Positions 1 through 10,464 are shown, counted from the first letter of the stretch. The stretch is 64,000 nt of DNA from Synechococcus sp. CC9311 (GCF_000014585.1 NC_008319.1:1674001-1738000); one strand, 5' to 3'. A program made the numbers and translations. The notes: generated from the sequence alone by a model not told the origin.

Positions 1-465
1 ACGGCAGAAAAAGCTGATGCACTCCACAGACTGCAACTCGGCGTAATTGCCATTTAAAGAGCGCAGTAGAGGACTACCCCGCTTCATGTCTGCCACACCA
101 GCGAGCAACCAGGCAGGAATGCACTGTGCTGTGAGCGTTCCCTTTTGGGGGCTACCAACGCTAATGAACCGATGCGTTCGCTTGGCGCCACCAAACTCTT
201 GGAGCCAAGTCCGACCAATCACCCCGCCCATGGAAAACCCAAGCAAGTCAATCGGCGTTTCCGCTCCCCAACGTTCTTGAATCAAGCCATCCAGCTGTTG
301 AGCGAGCTTGCGTAGAGGAATTGCACCGAATCGATGGGGCAAATGGGGAGAAAATACTGCGCGATGCTGTCCTTCAAGACGACGTTCTAAGCAAGAGAAC
401 AAACGAGGCGTATCGAGAAGACCGTGGACCAAAACGAGGGGACGGGTGGCAGCTTCAGATTGCAT
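1..465 (-). CDS. Alpha/beta hydrolase, lipase-like (3' end beyond window)
   Basis: The reverse strand reads from an ATG at 465 through to base 1 without a stop, about 155 codons, so the C-terminus lies outside the window. An HG oxyanion-type motif is at residues 14-15 and the nucleophile elbow GFSMGG at 76-81 (Ser78), which is typical of lipases and acyl-ester hydrolases. The catalytic Asp and His are not in view. The start ATG shares one base with the folB stop (TGATG), which points to translational coupling and to a common transcript tamB-ROK-proA-folB-lipase. The substrate is unknown. The family is well supported, the exact function is not. Confidence 0.82.
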   Translation of the reverse strand, partial: MQSEAATRPLVLVHGLLDTPRLFSCLERRLEGQHRAVFSPHLPHRFGAIPLRKLAQQLDGLIQERWGAETPIDLLGFSMGGVIGRTWLQEFGGAKRTHRFISVGSPQKGTLTAQCIPAWLLAGVADMKRGSPLLRSLNGNYAELQSVECISFFCR

Positions 466-848
466 CAAAAGCCCTGCTGACCAGACCAGTTGCGCCGCCG
501 TTCAATGGCAACAGACCCCGTAAAACCTGCAATGGGAGGGTGGCACTTCTGCAAGACCAGATGCATTGGCAAAGGGCCGTAGAGACGTTCCAGCACCTCA
601 AAGACCTCCTCACTAAAACGTTCAATGGTGAGGCAACACAGCTCGCTCACCAACGTCTGAAGCGCCCCCACCGCCAGGCTGTAATCAGCGGTTGCGCTGA
701 GATCGTCGGACTTGGCCGATGCACGCAGATCCAAGCCCAGGGTGATGTCGAGTTGAAACCATTGACCATCCCGTCGTTCATGGTCCAGAACGCCGACATG
801 AGCCCAGAGTCGTAGATCATGGATATGAATCAAATCCAAAGGAATCAC
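465..848 (-). CDS. folB: Dihydroneopterin aldolase
   Basis: 127 residues, the usual length for FolB, which splits dihydroneopterin to hydroxymethyl-dihydropterin and glycolaldehyde in folate synthesis. Visible family features are the N-terminal [10 protein letters not shown] strand with Glu24 after it, Tyr56 in the TADYS segment, and Lys101 ahead of a [15 protein letters not shown] stretch that matches the C-terminal active-site strand. The start overlaps the proA stop by four bases (ATGA), and its own stop overlaps the lipase start by one base, so the three genes are probably translated from one message. The C-terminal tail after residue 118 is strain-like and uninformative. Confidence 0.9.
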
Positions 849-2167
849 TCCGTCCCGGTGGGTAGATCGCGATGGCTGAACTGTTCACGCCCCTCAGAAA
901 AATCAGCAGCAACATGCCCCTCACCGCGCAATCGGTAGCGATAGGTCACCAAACCTTCAAGCCCTACAGGCCCACGCGGCGGCAAGGTCTGGGTGCTGAT
1001 GCCAACTTCTGCGCCAAATCCATAGCGGAAACCATCAGCGAAACGGGTTGAGCAGTTGTGATAAACGCCGGCGCTATCCACTGCCCGCAAAAACCTTTCT
1101 GCGGTGTCGTGATTGACAGTTGCAATGGCTTCCGTATGGCGTGAGCCGTACATCCGTATATGTTCGAGCGCTTCGTCGAAATCCTTCACTACTCGCACAG
1201 CAAGCACGAGATCTAGGTATTCCTGACTCCAATCGTCGCTGGTGGCGACCTGCTCGACCCCTAAATCTCGACTGGCTTCATCACCGCGCAAACAAACACC
1301 AGCCTCTTGGAAGGCGGGAACAGCCTCTTTCAAAAAGATTGGCGCAATCTTTTCATGGACTAGAAGCGTCTCGATCGCATTGCAAGCCGCCGGGTACTGG
1401 GTCTTGCTATCGATCGCAATCCGCAAAGCTTGCGTGCAATCGACCTCTTGATCCACATACAAATGGCAAACACCATCGGCATGACCAAGGACTGGAATTC
1501 GGGTGTTGTCCTGAATAAAACGGACCAGCTCATTGCTACCCCGGGGAATAATCAAATCAACAAGACCATCGAGGCGCAGAAGAGCCAAGCTCTCCGCTCG
1601 GGTTGTTAGCAAATCCAACGCATCTACAGACACCGATGTGCCAGCCAAGCCCTCTTTCAGCGACTGCATCACAGCTTGATTGGTGCACTTGGCCTCGCTA
1701 CCACCCTTCAGGATTGCACCATTACCTGAACGAATCGCCAGTGCAGCGATTTGAATCACAGCGTCTGGCCTTGCCTCAAAAATCACCCCCAAGACCCCGA
1801 GCGGGACCGTAACGCGCTCCAAAACAAGGCCATCGGCCAGCTCGCGATGCAATTGCCTGGCACCCAGAGGATCCTGCAGGGACGACAATTGACGGACGCC
1901 ATCGATGGCTCCTGCCAATTTGCCCGCATCTAATTTGAGGCGTGCCACCAACGCAGGTGCCAAGCCATCAGCGGAGGCCTGAGCAAGATCCTCCGCATTG
2001 GCAGCAACGATGCGATCGGCATGGGCCTCCAGTGAGGCTGCCATTGCCATCAGCGCCTGTTGACGTTGTTGATTAGAACTCTGTCCCAAGACAACAGCAG
2101 CACGCCGAACCGCTGTAGCCAGGCTCAAAAGATCAGCTGATGGTTCTGGCACACCCTGACTGTTCAT
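845..2167 (-). CDS. proA: Gamma-glutamyl phosphate reductase
   Basis: 440 residues, full length for ProA, the NADPH-dependent second step of proline synthesis from glutamate. The catalytic cysteine lies in [13 protein letters not shown] (Cys262), preceded by the conserved nucleotide-binding regions FEARPDAV (130-137) and ILKGGSEA (152-159). It starts 40 bp downstream of the end of the ROK kinase on the same strand and overlaps folB by four bases. No proB is visible in the window. Nothing is truncated. Confidence 0.96.
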
Positions 2168-2207
2168 CGTCGCGCGCTTGTTCTTTGCTTCATCATCTCG
2201 TTTCGGG

Positions 2208-3101
2208 TTACGTCAAGCGTTCGATGGCCAGTCGGGCAGCCCCAAGACGGCCTGCACCGTTTCCTAGGGCACAGGCTTCAATCTGCAGACCTTGACGACT
2301 CACGGCCTGCACCCGTCGTTCAACTTCCTTACGAACAGAAGGCAGAAAATGGGACGCCGCTCCTGAAATTCCACCACCCACGAGGACCAGCTCTGGCGTG
2401 AACATGTACACCAACGAGCTGATTCCTACGCCAAGTGTGGTCCCATAACGGGACCACACTGCTTGGGCTTCCCCATCGCCATTTGCAGCCAAAGTTGCCA
2501 ATGCCGCTGGGTCTCCATCCCACAGCCGCCTCAAAGCAGAAATACAGGCGAACTGTTCGAGACTGCCCTGATTACCGCTGTTGCAGGGTGGGCCGTTGGG
2601 ATCGAGACCAATCAGCCCCGGTTCAGCCGCGGCCCCATTGTGACCGGTGAATAAACGGCCAGACAGCATCACGCCGCCACCCACACCCGTGCCGAGAGTG
2701 AGCATCACCACATCGGAATAACCCATGGCCGCTCCCTGCCATGCCTCTCCGACCAAGGCACAGTTGCCATCGTTGGCGAGGGTGACCCGACGTTGAAGAC
2801 GAGACTCCAGCCAATCAGCGAGAGGAATGTCCTCCCAGCCAGGCAGGTTGATGCAAACCCTGGCTACACGAGCCCCCACATCCATTGGACCCGGTAAACC
2901 AATCCCAACGATCAAGGCTCGGCGATCGGGATCTAAAGCTTCAATCGCCTCTACCAAAGCAATGCAAACCGCACCTGGAGTAGCAGGCTGAGGAGTCTGC
3001 ACCTGCTGTGTCTCAAGAAGGCAACCATCGGCCGAAAAGCGACCAAGCTTGATCGCCGTTCCACCCAAATCGATTCCGATGACCTCAGGGGAATTTATCA
3101 C
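2208..3101 (-). CDS. ROK-family sugar kinase (glucokinase-like)
   Basis: 297 residues. The N-terminal phosphate-binding loop [10 protein letters not shown] (11-20), the catalytic Asp in ANDGNCA (Asp111) and TLGTGVGGG (135-143) define a ROK kinase, in cyanobacteria usually glucokinase. The ROK zinc site CxCGxxGCxE is degraded: only Cys173 and Glu182 remain, with Ser175 and Ser180 where cysteines are expected. The start is a GTG that directly abuts the TAA of tamB, so it is probably translationally coupled. Sugar specificity cannot be read from the sequence; glucose is the default guess for this lineage. Confidence 0.85.
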
Positions 3102-6100
3102 TTAGAAGCGGAAGAAAAGCTGCAATTGACTTTGCCAAGTACCTTGCGAATCAACAGCACCAGAGATACTTAACTTTTGATTTATTTGATAACTAAGACT
3201 GCCCTGAGGAGGAATATCATTACGATTTGGCGCGGACTGGACAGACAAGTCAATGCGATCAGTAATGCTGATTCCCAGGTCAGTCACAATCGCCAACTGA
3301 GGAGGAACTTGACCCGAAACTCGCTCTCTATTGTTATCTACGTTAGGCGTTACATAAGTTGGGTACAAAGCAAATTGGAGTCTCTGATTAAAGGCATCAG
3401 TAAGCGTTCCCAATAAAGGGGAAAGCAAAGATTGGCCAACAACTGCTGCAAGAGCTGTTCCAGCTCCTGCTCCTGTCAACCCAGACAAGGAATTGCCTCC
3501 AACCAATCCAAGCAGCTGGGTCTGGGACATCGGAGGCGAACTTCGCAATCGAATGCTGTCAGCAAGGCGATTAGCAGGACCTTCAGCCTGGAGCATCACT
3601 TTCACCAAACGCAATTGACCTCCAGCACCGAGAGCACCTGTTCCATTCGTGTCAAAAATGGACGTATTCGAAGAATCACTACCAACCCCAGGGTTAACAC
3701 TATCCGAAACTCTTGTTTCCATCGCGACATCGACATAAGGGATCAGACCAAGCGAGGGAGTAAAAACTGCCACATTTGGAGATTTACGATCCAAATTAAA
3801 GGTGCTCGTAAATACCGACACACGCCCAGTAAGCAACTGCAGCACACCTCGCAGCTCAATACTTGGGTCTAAAGGACCATTTACAGTGATCAATCCCGCC
3901 GTCGTAAAGTTAGCGACAGGTTGCACTTGCACCTTTAAGCCAGGGCCAAACTGCACCCTAAAGTTGTCAAAGGCAATGAACGGCAAATTGGGCAGAGATG
4001 CCTTGAGGCTTTTATTTGGATCCTCCTGAACATTGGGTCCCAGCAAAACAAGTGGGTCCTTAAAATTCCAATCCTCTTCAAGCAGAGCATTCGCTGAGAC
4101 AAAAGATCTGGAAGGATCAACATTATTGGCGTTATTAGCACTATCCGCATTACTCGTTTTTGATCTTCTGAACAGAGATCGGTTCGGAGTAATCGCCCCT
4201 TCACTCAGCTGAAGATTGCCTCGAAAATCTGGACTCACAAGTGCTCCACTCACGCGAAGATCAGCAGCAATCGCCACATCAGCGTTGGGCATCTTGATTC
4301 GTGCCTTCTCAACGGTGATAGCCAAAGGAACGTCTTCAGGCGCAGGTTTAAACAACTTCAGAGCACCACTGGCCTGAATGGTTCCTGAGCGACCAATTCG
4401 ACCCTTGAGATCCTGCACCTCAAGGCGATCGAAATCGAACACAATGGAACTTTTAACCTTGCTAATTGCTTGGTCCCGAACAACAAATTCGCCATCGTTC
4501 ATCACGATGAATCCATTGGCCTCAGGGGCTAAAAGACTGCCGCCAATCAACAGTCTGAGATCGGTGTTCCCCTGATTCCAAGCAACCACATCTCTCGAGA
4601 AACCAGCCAGAAAATGAAGACCATCACCATGACTTTCAACCCTGACGTCCAAGGGGCGATCAGGCGTCAGGGGGACCTGCCCAATTACCGTCAGAGGCTC
4701 ATCAGCGCCCTCTGCCCGCAAAGCCAAATCAAGCTGCACCGTCTCGTTTGAAAGCAAAATCTGACCGCGATCGAGTGCAATCGGCACCTGACCCACGCGT
4801 GCCTTCTCCAGCACCAGCTCCGTTGTCAGTACTGGTGCCCCCTCACCCAAGCGATAGCTGCCCGTAAGACCCAAAGCCCCTTGCAGAGCTGGTGGAACCG
4901 GTGCCACCAGTGCCAAAAGACTGAACGGCAAATGAACCAGAGAAAAGCTGCCTTGACCAGATTGAAGGGGCCCCTTGATCTCAGCGATGAACGGTTTCAC
5001 CTGCAAGGCAATATCTTCGTCATCACCATCGATCCATAGGTGACCACGCGCTGTGAGATCAACCTCGAGGCGCTTGAGGCTTGGCCCCTGAAGGTCAACG
5101 ACAGCATCAACCTGCCCCCTTAGATCTTCAGGATGAAACGCTTCTTTCTCTCTGCGATCACGACGGGCATCTGCAATTGCCAATTGGGATCGTCTAAGCG
5201 CCTTCAACTGACCATCGAGTGATCCACCAAAGGTGTTCACCAGCAAGGTGCCTAAGTCGGTGGCATCGCCTTGATCAGGAGGAAGAGCCTGGGACAGCTG
5301 CGGGAGGCTGAGCGCACTGGCTGTCAGCCAGCGTGCACTAAGGCCACGGGCCTGAAGTGTGGCATTCAGTCCGGCATTCCGATATCCGTCAGCCTCAACG
5401 GTGATCTGCCCGCTATCGCGAGGCAGGAGTTCGCCGCTGATGTCATACCGATCATTTTTGTATTTGACCGTCATCAGAGCTTGGCCGAACTGAATGCCTA
5501 ACAATCCCGGTTGCGCGAGTTTGAGATCGGCCGACATGCTCCAAGGCTGCAAGCTCAAATCACCGGAACCACTCAAACGGCCATACACCCCTTCCCAACG
5601 CTGTTTCGGAGGCAAAACCAACTCCAAACCATCCACACTCAGGTCATTTGCTGTCCAGCGGTAAAGAGCAGGACTGCCACTGATCTGCAGCTCACCGTTC
5701 CTGCGCTGCAAGCGAACGGTTTCTGGCAACCAATTCCCCCCGAGTTGCGCATCCAAGGAGCCAGGAATCACAGCTCCAACGGATGCCATCTGGAGCTGTC
5801 CACCACCACCAGGGCGTCCTTTAAAGCCACCTTTCCACCTTTCAACCAGGCGAATAAACCCTGCACGAGGACTATCAACTTCGAGCTGAAGGTCAGGCTG
5901 CAATGACTGAAGAGGACCACGGACCTCCCCATCGGCGGCAATCGTGCCATCCATCACCGTCCCAAGAAGAGAACCGATCCTGCTGAGTGGATAGGCCCGT
6001 AAGCGCAAGTTGGATTGCAACGCGCCAACCTGCAGGCCACCCTTTCCGAGCTGAAGGGGCAATACAGCATCAGCATGGAGCTGAGGGCTGCTGAAGCGAT

Positions 6101-7529
6101 TGAGACTCAACAACCCCTGATCTGAGGACCATTCGGCCTGAAGAGACCAACGTTCAAGCAAAGGATTGCTGTCCTGATCAAGCGCCAACTGAAGTCGAGG
6201 CGTCAGGCTGGGCCCAGACAGACGCAACTCACCATTGAGAGGGGCTTTCGTCCCCAACAGCTCAGGAATCAAAGGCAGTCCCTTCCAGGCCTTCCCGACC
6301 AGTTGAAGCTGCTTCGTCTTGATATCCAGCAGCGGGTACAAGGCTCCCTGCGCCTTCACCGATACACCAGGAGCGTCTAAAGCAAGTGTTTCGAGCCTGG
6401 CTTTCCATGCCTTCGGGCGACGCCCATCTCCCCGCACTTGCAAATCAATCGCAACGGGTTGATCGAGGACCTTGGCTTCGGGGAAGCTCCATTGCCCTGA
6501 AAGCTTGAAACGGGGCTGAGACCAGTCACCATCAAGGCGCATAGCCAGCTGATTGTCCTGATTCAACTCCTTCAGAGTGGCGCTCAAATCAAAGCGCTGA
6601 TTCAGGTGGAACCGACCGCCCAAGCTGGCCCGATACGGGCCATAACGCCACTGACTGCGGGGAATCGTGAGGCGATCATCATCACAATGGAGACGCAGCT
6701 GTCGCGACTCAAGCGGGTGCTGAAGCGGCTGGCCGCTGACCTTAAAGCCCACGACAGAGAGACCACCACCACAGCTGGTTTGACCTCGATTCCATTCAAA
6801 TCTGAGATCACCACCCACTTGACCCCTCAGTTGGATGGGCTGCGCCATCGGGAGCAACCCTTGCAAGTTGTCCAGGCGTATCCGCTTCAGACGGGTCGTA
6901 AGCCGAAATTCAGGACGATCCCAGTGAGCCAGCCCTTTTAACTTCACCGAGCCTCGATCAGGGAGACCAACCTGAAAGACACCATCGGCCCATTTCTCAT
7001 TGAGACGGAGGCGCGCAGCTCCCGCCAAAGAAAGCTGAAGGTTGGCTGGCTCAACACGTATTTTGGCTGGATCGATGAGCCGAACTCGAAGGTCAACGCG
7101 ATGCAGAAATTCACCATCTGACCGAGGACCTGGCACCCAAAACTGCCCTTGCTGATTGCGTCTTAGGTTGACGTATGCCCCTTTCAGTCGGGCCACGACC
7201 ACCAGCCGCAAATGGCGAATGCTGGAGAGAGGGTCAATCCCCAAGCTGAGTTTTTGCACACGAAGTGATGAAGCATCCTTCGTTCCAGGACGAATCTTGA
7301 TCGGTCCAATCCCGATTCCATCAAAACCAAGTCCGCGATAAGGGCCGATCTCAATCGGATGCCCAAGCGGTACGGAAAGTTGCTGTTCGAGAGAGGGCCG
7401 CAGGCCATTCACAGCCTGTTCAAGCAAGCGGTCAGCAGTGAGCCAAACGGCAGCAGCAGCCACAACTGTGAAACCAAGTCCAGAGATCACTACTCGTGGA
7501 GCCATCGCGCCTTTGCCAGTGCTCCCCAT
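3102..7529 (-). CDS. tamB: TamB / DUF490 outer-membrane biogenesis protein
   Basis: 1475 residues, beginning with a short basic segment and one hydrophobic anchor (about residues 12-30), followed by a very long beta-rich region and a conserved C-terminal DUF490 domain. Such proteins span the periplasm and bridge inner and outer membranes, thought to carry lipids or help assemble outer-membrane proteins; cyanobacterial and plastid (TIC236) relatives are known. The far C-terminus, about residues 1350-1475, shows the alternating pattern of an amphipathic beta domain ending in an aromatic residue (QLFFRF). It is the first gene of the minus-strand operon. An alternative start is an in-frame ATG eight codons in. 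Confidence 0.9.
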   Translation of the reverse strand: MGSTGKGAMAPRVVISGLGFTVVAAAAVWLTADRLLEQAVNGLRPSLEQQLSVPLGHPIEIGPYRGLGFDGIGIGPIKIRPGTKDASSLRVQKLSLGIDPLSSIRHLRLVVVARLKGAYVNLRRNQQGQFWVPGPRSDGEFLHRVDLRVRLIDPAKIRVEPANLQLSLAGAARLRLNEKWADGVFQVGLPDRGSVKLKGLAHWDRPEFRLTTRLKRIRLDNLQGLLPMAQPIQLRGQVGGDLRFEWNRGQTSCGGGLSVVGFKVSGQPLQHPLESRQLRLHCDDDRLTIPRSQWRYGPYRASLGGRFHLNQRFDLSATLKELNQDNQLAMRLDGDWSQPRFKLSGQWSFPEAKVLDQPVAIDLQVRGDGRRPKAWKARLETLALDAPGVSVKAQGALYPLLDIKTKQLQLVGKAWKGLPLIPELLGTKAPLNGELRLSGPSLTPRLQLALDQDSNPLLERWSLQAEWSSDQGLLSLNRFSSPQLHADAVLPLQLGKGGLQVGALQSNLRLRAYPLSRIGSLLGTVMDGTIAADGEVRGPLQSLQPDLQLEVDSPRAGFIRLVERWKGGFKGRPGGGGQLQMASVGAVIPGSLDAQLGGNWLPETVRLQRRNGELQISGSPALYRWTANDLSVDGLELVLPPKQRWEGVYGRLSGSGDLSLQPWSMSADLKLAQPGLLGIQFGQALMTVKYKNDRYDISGELLPRDSGQITVEADGYRNAGLNATLQARGLSARWLTASALSLPQLSQALPPDQGDATDLGTLLVNTFGGSLDGQLKALRRSQLAIADARRDRREKEAFHPEDLRGQVDAVVDLQGPSLKRLEVDLTARGHLWIDGDDEDIALQVKPFIAEIKGPLQSGQGSFSLVHLPFSLLALVAPVPPALQGALGLTGSYRLGEGAPVLTTELVLEKARVGQVPIALDRGQILLSNETVQLDLALRAEGADEPLTVIGQVPLTPDRPLDVRVESHGDGLHFLAGFSRDVVAWNQGNTDLRLLIGGSLLAPEANGFIVMNDGEFVVRDQAISKVKSSIVFDFDRLEVQDLKGRIGRSGTIQASGALKLFKPAPEDVPLAITVEKARIKMPNADVAIAADLRVSGALVSPDFRGNLQLSEGAITPNRSLFRRSKTSNADSANNANNVDPSRSFVSANALLEEDWNFKDPLVLLGPNVQEDPNKSLKASLPNLPFIAFDNFRVQFGPGLKVQVQPVANFTTAGLITVNGPLDPSIELRGVLQLLTGRVSVFTSTFNLDRKSPNVAVFTPSLGLIPYVDVAMETRVSDSVNPGVGSDSSNTSIFDTNGTGALGAGGQLRLVKVMLQAEGPANRLADSIRLRSSPPMSQTQLLGLVGGNSLSGLTGAGAGTALAAVVGQSLLSPLLGTLTDAFNQRLQFALYPTYVTPNVDNNRERVSGQVPPQLAIVTDLGISITDRIDLSVQSAPNRNDIPPQGSLSYQINQKLSISGAVDSQGTWQSQLQLFFRF

Positions 7530-7593
7530 TGATGACCGTCATCCCAGCCAAGGTCGACGCAATATAGAGAGGAGATTTGTCCCTAACCAGCCC

Positions 7594-8028
7594 ATGCCGC
7601 TTCCGGAATTATTGGAGGTATCCAGCAAATGGCTGGCCTGGAGTGGCCTAGGCCTCTCTGTTCTGACCGTGATTGCCTTCGTAACCCGATGGGGACTGCG
7701 TTTTCGACTTGTTGGCGTCAGTAGTTTTACGTTCTTGTTATCAGTGAGTTGCTGGGCTTTTTCAATCAGTTATTCCCCCCCGGTGCGTGTGGAAGGAGCT
7801 CTGCAAGTGCCGATTGTGTTTGATAACGGCAGCGACCTTGTCGTGGCACAGGCTTCCAGTGATTTTGAACAAGGCGCCATCACACCCACGCTGAACCAGA
7901 TCGCTGCAAACCTCCGTCCCGGAGGTCGAAACATAGAAGTACGCGTTCGACTCCGGCAGATTCAGGCCGTGAGGGAAGGCACCTCCAGACCGGTAGTGCT
8001 GGGAGAAACCAAACGAAACTTCAGTTAG
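7594..8028 (+). CDS. Ycf51-family membrane protein
   Basis: 144 residues from ATG 7594; a longer reading from 7438 would run back over tamB and is unlikely. Two hydrophobic helices (about 15-33 and 40-62) precede a soluble domain with the VRVEGALQVPIVFDNGSD stretch, matching the cyanobacterial and algal-plastid Ycf51 family. Its function is unknown. It is divergent from tamB with 64 bp between the starts, and followed after 12 bp by the HhH gene, so these are likely co-transcribed. Confidence 0.8.
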   Translation: MPLPELLEVSSKWLAWSGLGLSVLTVIAFVTRWGLRFRLVGVSSFTFLLSVSCWAFSISYSPPVRVEGALQVPIVFDNGSDLVVAQASSDFEQGAITPTLNQIAANLRPGGRNIEVRVRLRQIQAVREGTSRPVVLGETKRNFS

Positions 8029-8040
8029 GAATGAGCGCAA

Positions 8041-8436
8041 ATGCTCCCTCTCCATTCTTTACCCCAAGGTTTTCGCGATGAAGAGCGTGATTTAAAACAA
8101 GCCGGCATTACCCACTGGGGGCAGCTACGCGATCTCACAGATCAAAACCTGAGTCGTCTTGTCGCAACAGGTCGATCCACAGCACGCAATCTCAAACGCC
8201 TCCGCGGCATAGCTGACTTGGTGTGCTGTTTGGAACTTGCCCCAGCCGATGCAGCCTTATTAATGCACGCAGGCTTTGCAACCGTCGCAGCTATCGCCAA
8301 CTCTTCCCCGCAGGAAATTACGAACCGCACCGGGCGTCTCGAACGGCAGTTAGGGAGTGGAAGACCTCCGGTTGTGGATCTTGCGATTGCCAAACACTGG
8401 ATCCTGCTGGCCAGAGCCAGGCAAACCACGAACTGA
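8041..8436 (+). CDS. DUF4332 protein, helix-hairpin-helix type
   Basis: 131 residues, soluble. Two consecutive short helical repeats (about 10-62 and 65-115) resemble the helix-hairpin-helix pairs of DUF4332: a DLKQAGITHWGQL segment, then STARNLKRLRGIADL, then a second HAGFATVAAIA unit. Related folds bind DNA or mediate protein contacts; here nothing more specific can be read. It starts 12 bp after the Ycf51 gene. Confidence 0.7.
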   Translation: MLPLHSLPQGFRDEERDLKQAGITHWGQLRDLTDQNLSRLVATGRSTARNLKRLRGIADLVCCLELAPADAALLMHAGFATVAAIANSSPQEITNRTGRLERQLGSGRPPVVDLAIAKHWILLARARQTTN

Positions 8437-8539
8437 CCGCTCCAAGCGGCAACCCTCGTCTTTCACCTTTGAAATAGTCAAAGTTATTCAAGGAGGAACC
8501 TTGCGTCCCCTCCAACAAGGTCTCGTCAAAACTTGGTCT

Positions 8540-8812
8540 ATGCGCCGCCTGACGATTCGATGCTTATCACTTTCATTGTTGATATCCTCTTCTGCAGGGT
8601 TTGCTCAATCCAGTCTTTTAGAGAGCGTTAAGCGCAACCCTGCGGAAGCCAAAGCGCTTTGCCAATCATTCAGAGCCATGAACAGCAATGGCCAGTCAGC
8701 ATTGTCATCTAAAGCCATCAATCAGCTGGCAAGCCAACGAAACCTGAGTCCGGGAAATGCAGAAATCCTGGCCACGTACGTGATCGGACTGCATTGCTCG
8801 GATGTTCGCTAA
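8540..8812 (+). CDS. Small exported protein of unknown function
   Basis: 90 residues from ATG 8540. The N-terminus MRRLTIRCLSLSLLISSSAGFAQ is a textbook signal peptide with a likely cut after FAQ, leaving a mature part of about 65 residues with two cysteines (one in AKALCQSF, one in GLHCSD) that could form a disulfide. The open frame continues upstream to 8357, but that part runs into the previous gene and lacks export features, so I chose the ATG in front of the signal peptide. I do not recognise the family. Confidence 0.62.
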   Translation: MRRLTIRCLSLSLLISSSAGFAQSSLLESVKRNPAEAKALCQSFRAMNSNGQSALSSKAINQLASQRNLSPGNAEILATYVIGLHCSDVR

Positions 8813-8817
8813 TTCGG

Positions 8818-10428
8818 ATGGTCGCTGATCAGACGTTTCGCCACCAGAGGTTCGCCGACGCGACATTGATCACCCCTGATGACGTGGCGTTGGTGTCGCG
8901 CATCTGGACTCCAAAAGGGGCTGGTCCATGGCCCACCCTGCTGATGAGACAGCCCTACGGCAGGGCCATTGCTTCCACCGTGACCCTCCCCCACCCGCTC
9001 TGGTGGACCGATCAAGATTTTGCGGTCGTTGTCCAAGACGTGCGCGGACAGGGAAGTTCTGAGGGAACGTTTCAAGGGTTCGGCCAAGAAGCTGCCGACA
9101 CCGCCGCGACCCTCACTTGGCTCCGCAAACGGCCTGAATGCAATGGCCGCATTGGCCTGTATGGATTGTCCTATCAAGGCCTCACCCAACTACTCGCACC
9201 AGCGGATTGCCCAGCTCCTGATTGCCTCGCGCCCGCCATGTGCGGTTTGGCTGAACGAGAGCATTGGAGTTGCGAAGGCGGCGCTCACTGGTGGCACCTC
9301 GGTCTTGGTTGGGGTTTGCAGCTTGCAGCACTGCAAGCCCAACGCCACAACGATTCCGTCGTCTGGAACGAAATCCAAAGCGCTTTGGTGGATGGTCGCT
9401 ATCTACGTGAGGGAATCGGGCTCTTGCAGCGACATGACCCCAAGGGAATGGCGTTGCGCTGGTTGCAACAACCTGCAGATCAGGCCGAAGGATGGACTCT
9501 CCATCGCCCAACCGAAGCCTGGCTCCGCAAACCCATGCTGCTGATCGGAGGCTGGTGGGATCCCCATCTGCGAGGCCTCCTCGACCTTCTCAAAATGGCC
9601 CGATCCAGTGGGGGCAATCCAGAACTCCATATCGGACCTGCTACCCATCTGCAGTGGTGGCCAGAAACCAACCAGCTTTTGCTGGATTTCTTCAATCAAC
9701 ACCTCAAAAGTCCCCCGAACCACAGCAAAGACAAAACAGCAGAGATCAGGCTTTGGGATCAAGGCGATGCCACCTGGTCTCGTCAGATTGGAAACGAGTG
9801 CTCCAGCGCCTGTTGGCACCTCAGCAGCCAAGGTTTGGCTTGCCTTGATCTCACCGATGGGCAATTGCTCGATGCAGCGATACCTGGATCAGGGACCTGT
9901 GTCATCGTCCATGATCCGTGGCGACCAGCACCGGCTATTGGTGGGCATTTGAGTCCCACAGCTGGTCCCTGCGATCGGAGGATTGTTGATCAACGTTCGG
10001 ACGTGGCCGCCTTTAGTTCCGAGCCGCTCCAAACAGCGCTCCAGCTATGTGGTCGCCCTCTCTTGAAATTAAAGGTGTCCGCCGATCAGCCAGCCTTTGA
10101 TCTCTGCGCTGCACTTTCCAGACTCCCCGCTGATCGCGATGAGGTGCAGCAACTCTCAACCGGTGTGTTGCGAGTGCGACGGTCCATGGACACGGAATAC
10201 GGCCACATCACACTGGAGATGCAGCCGCTGTTCGTGAGCTTCCAACCTGGAGATCGACTGCGACTCTCGCTGGCCGGAGCCTCATGGCCAGCCATTGGTG
10301 TCAATCCAGGAGATGGCGAGCAACGCTTTGGCCCTCCCAACAGCGATTGCCGCGTCATCACCCTCTACTTACAGCTAGATGAGGCGACACTGCAAATGGC
10401 GCCACTACTCGTTCCCCAAGACGGGTGA
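8818..10428 (+). CDS. CocE/NonD-family alpha/beta hydrolase (peptidase S15 like)
   Basis: 536 residues from ATG 8818, just after the stop of the preceding gene. The order of parts matches CocE/X-Pro dipeptidyl peptidase relatives: an N-terminal hydrolase core with QDVRGQGSSEG (oxyanion region) and the nucleophile elbow GLYGLSYQG, a helical cap, an Asp-containing GGWWDPH segment, a His-containing GPATHLQWW segment, and a C-terminal jelly-roll domain ending in the GDRLRLSLAGASWP region. Members hydrolyse esters or amides such as acyl-cocaine or X-Pro peptides; the substrate here is unknown. Confidence 0.88.
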   Translation: MVADQTFRHQRFADATLITPDDVALVSRIWTPKGAGPWPTLLMRQPYGRAIASTVTLPHPLWWTDQDFAVVVQDVRGQGSSEGTFQGFGQEAADTAATLTWLRKRPECNGRIGLYGLSYQGLTQLLAPADCPAPDCLAPAMCGLAEREHWSCEGGAHWWHLGLGWGLQLAALQAQRHNDSVVWNEIQSALVDGRYLREGIGLLQRHDPKGMALRWLQQPADQAEGWTLHRPTEAWLRKPMLLIGGWWDPHLRGLLDLLKMARSSGGNPELHIGPATHLQWWPETNQLLLDFFNQHLKSPPNHSKDKTAEIRLWDQGDATWSRQIGNECSSACWHLSSQGLACLDLTDGQLLDAAIPGSGTCVIVHDPWRPAPAIGGHLSPTAGPCDRRIVDQRSDVAAFSSEPLQTALQLCGRPLLKLKVSADQPAFDLCAALSRLPADRDEVQQLSTGVLRVRRSMDTEYGHITLEMQPLFVSFQPGDRLRLSLAGASWPAIGVNPGDGEQRFGPPNSDCRVITLYLQLDEATLQMAPLLVPQDG

Positions 10429-10464
10429 ACTCCGGCAAACTAACTCCATTGTTGCTCCACATTC

